DNA of 64,000 nt from Janthinobacterium sp. 61 (GTDB taxonomy: Bacteria > Pseudomonadota > Gammaproteobacteria > Burkholderiales > Burkholderiaceae_D): NCBI RefSeq assembly GCF_002846335.1, contig NZ_PJMQ01000001.1, positions 3,286,001 through 3,350,000 of the forward strand. Reading direction: 5' to 3'. Below, one piece after another: positions 62,529 through 64,000 of this stretch. Each line of letters begins with the position of its first letter. The first letter of the stretch is position 1. Both the position numbers and the translations under genes were made by a program. Below the pieces are notes generated by a model that saw only the letters and a program-made list of their open reading frames with translations, searched no databases and was not told the origin of the DNA.

Positions 62529-64000
62529 TATTGATCCTGTTCCGTCGTTACTTGTGCCGCCGCCTGCGCGGCAGCCAGTTGCGCCGCATGCCGATGGGCC
62601 GCCTCCTGCTGCGCCAGCGCCACCTTCTGCGCCTGCTCCGTCAATGCCGCCAGCACCTTGTCGGTAGGGCCGAACATCTGCACCTCGCCTTCACGCAACA
62701 GCAACAGCTTGGTAGTGGCGCTGATGATGTTGGTACGGTGGGTAATCATGATGATGGTCTTGCCGCGGGCCCGCAGGTCGGCAATGGCTTTCACCAGGGC
62801 TTGTTCGCCCACTTCATCCAGATTCGAGTTGGGCTCGTCGAGCACAATCACGGACGGATCGCCATACATCGCGCGCGCCAGTCCCAAACGCTGCTTCTGC
62901 CCGCCGGACAGGCCGGCGCCGCCGTCGCCCAAACGGGTGTCATACCCTTCCGGCAGGTGCAAAATCATGTCGTGCACGCCGGCGCGCTTGGCCGCGAGCA
63001 CCACTTTTTCAGGATCGATGTCGCCGAAGCGGGCGATATTTTCGCTCACCGTGCCACCGAACAATTCAATATCCTGCGGCAGATAGCCCATGTTAGGGCC
63101 CAGTTCGGCCTTGTTCCACTGATAGATATCGGCGCCATCGAGACGCACCTTGCCTATTGCCGCCGGCCACACGCCCACCAGCAGACGCGCCAGTGTCGAC
63201 TTGCCCGAGCCGCTGGCGCCGATGACGCCCAGCACGTCGCCCGGCACGATCGCAAAGTTAATATTCCGGATCACTGCATTGCGGGTGCCTGGCGGCGCGG
63301 CAGTCACGCCTTCCACGCTCAGGGCGCCGCTCGGCTTGGGCAAGGGCATGCCAGCATCGCGTGCAGGGTTGTCGCTCAGCAGGCTGGTCAGGCGATCATA
63401 GGCGCTGCGGGTGCTGCTGAAGCTCTTCCACACGCCGATCACTTGCTGCACCGGTGCCAGCGCGCGCCCCACCAGGATGGAGGCGGCAATCATCATGCCG
63501 GCCGTAATTTTATTTTCAAGCACCAGTAGCGCGCCGAAGCCCAGCACCAGCGACTGCAAGGAAGTCTGCACGAATTTGGTGGCCGCCTGGATCTTGCTGG
63601 CCTTCTCGCTGGCCTCGGCCTGCAACTTCAGGAATTTTGAGTGCAGCTTGTACCAGCGCCCCATCAAATTGGGCAGCATGCCCATCGACTCGATCACTTC
63701 GGCGTTGCGCAAGTTGTTGGTGGCCAGGGTGCCGGCCTCGATCGCCATGCTGTTTGCAGCCTTGAGCGGGTCCTTGGTGACGCGTTCGTTAACATAGGCC
63801 AGCACCACCAGGACCGCCGTGCCACACAGGGCGAAGACACCCAGCTGGGGTTCAAAGAAGAAAATAACGATCAGGTAGACGGGGAACCAGGGCGCATCGA
63901 AGAAGGCGAACAGGGCGTTGCCAGTCAGGAACTGGCGCACGCTGGTCAGGTCCGACAGCGACTGGCCGGCATTGGCGCCTGTCTGCTTCAAATTCTGCTC
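62528..64000 (-). CDS. Type I secretion ABC transporter (PrtD-type permease/ATPase), 5' end beyond the window
   Basis: At least 490 residues, open to the right edge, so the N terminus and first membrane helices are missing. The visible membrane part begins EQNLKQTGANAGQSLSDLTSVRQFLTGNALFAFFDAPWFPVYLI, typical of PrtD/HlyB-family exporters. The ATPase has Walker A GASGSGKST, signature LSGGQKQR and Walker B VIVLDEPNSNLD. The C-terminal tail is unusually rich in Ala, Gln and His (about 50 residues after the H-loop region). Any C39-like domain would lie outside. It exports a C-terminal-signal protein such as an S-layer or RTX protein, probably encoded further right. Confidence 0.93.
   Translation of the reverse strand, partial: EQNLKQTGANAGQSLSDLTSVRQFLTGNALFAFFDAPWFPVYLIVIFFFEPQLGVFALCGTAVLVVLAYVNERVTKDPLKAANSMAIEAGTLATNNLRNAEVIESMGMLPNLMGRWYKLHSKFLKLQAEASEKASKIQAATKFVQTSLQSLVLGFGALLVLENKITAGMMIAASILVGRALAPVQQVIGVWKSFSSTRSAYDRLTSLLSDNPARDAGMPLPKPSGALSVEGVTAAPPGTRNAVIRNINFAIVPGDVLGVIGASGSGKSTLARLLVGVWPAAIGKVRLDGADIYQWNKAELGPNMGYLPQDIELFGGTVSENIARFGDIDPEKVVLAAKRAGVHDMILHLPEGYDTRLGDGGAGLSGGQKQRLGLARAMYGDPSVIVLDEPNSNLDEVGEQALVKAIADLRARGKTIIMITHRTNIISATTKLLLLREGEVQMFGPTDKVLAALTEQAQKVALAQQEAAHRHAAQLAAAQAAAQVTTEQDQ

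Overview
The window is dense, GC-rich bacterial chromosome (about 50 protein genes, short gaps, no rRNA, tRNA, phage or insertion sequence that I can recognise). Protein style (FecIR-type iron signalling, phasin with an Ala/Pro/Lys tail, many GGDEF and chemotaxis proteins, GDP-rhamnose cluster, type I secretion) and the short GGGGTC..GACCCC hairpin repeats suggest a betaproteobacterium of the Oxalobacteraceae, in the Janthinobacterium/Massilia neighbourhood. That placement is inference from gene content; no marker gene is present to fix it.

Layout. 1-4.2 kb: Fur-box-preceded ECF sigma factor, FecR and a siderophore TonB receptor with an STN signalling domain. 4.2-7.8 kb (minus): a GGDEF-EAL protein whose EAL domain has lost nearly all catalytic residues, and a methyl-accepting chemotaxis protein. 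8.0-15.8 kb (minus): a seven-gene sugar-alcohol operon (binding protein, two permeases, xylitol/polyol dehydrogenase, ATPase, AraC regulator, xylulokinase) with a hairpin repeat after the binding-protein gene, like the malE-malF gap of E. coli. 15.9-18.3 kb (minus): two GNAT acetyltransferases and cytosine deaminase. 18.6-25.5 kb: phasin, heterodimeric ABC exporter, TPR-GGDEF cyclase behind a G9 tract. 25.5-31.3 kb: small lipoprotein, then a divergent di-heme peroxidase/phosphoesterase pair with Pho-box-like repeats between them, and two uncharacterised genes. 31.5-43.3 kb: M29-like peptidase, LysR regulator facing a PhyH dioxygenase-isomerase pair across a clear dyad, an OhrR-like MarR regulator that looks leaderless, an M1 peptidase/DUF6702/TonB receptor cluster, a 2OG-Fe dioxygenase, and a receiver-histidine kinase. 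43.4-43.5 kb: a compact candidate small RNA with its own promoter and terminator. 43.5-50.1 kb: TetR-controlled RND efflux operon with a palindromic operator. 50.2-52.3 kb: lipoprotein, TPR membrane protein, small secreted ORF. 52.3-64 kb (minus): type I secretion ABC-HlyD-TolC genes followed by an acyltransferase, manC, gmd, rmd and two GT4 glycosyltransferases.

How it fits together. The last 12 kb pairs a PrtD-type exporter with synthesis of GDP-D-rhamnose and its polymerisation, an arrangement reminiscent of S-layer export/attachment loci such as Caulobacter rsaDEF plus O-antigen genes; the exported protein gene would lie beyond the right edge. The sugar-alcohol operon would import a polyol, oxidise it to xylulose and phosphorylate it into the pentose phosphate pathway. 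Coordinates are hand-read; several starts were moved from the longest frame on Shine-Dalgarno and overlap evidence, and a striking share of polysaccharide genes use TTG.
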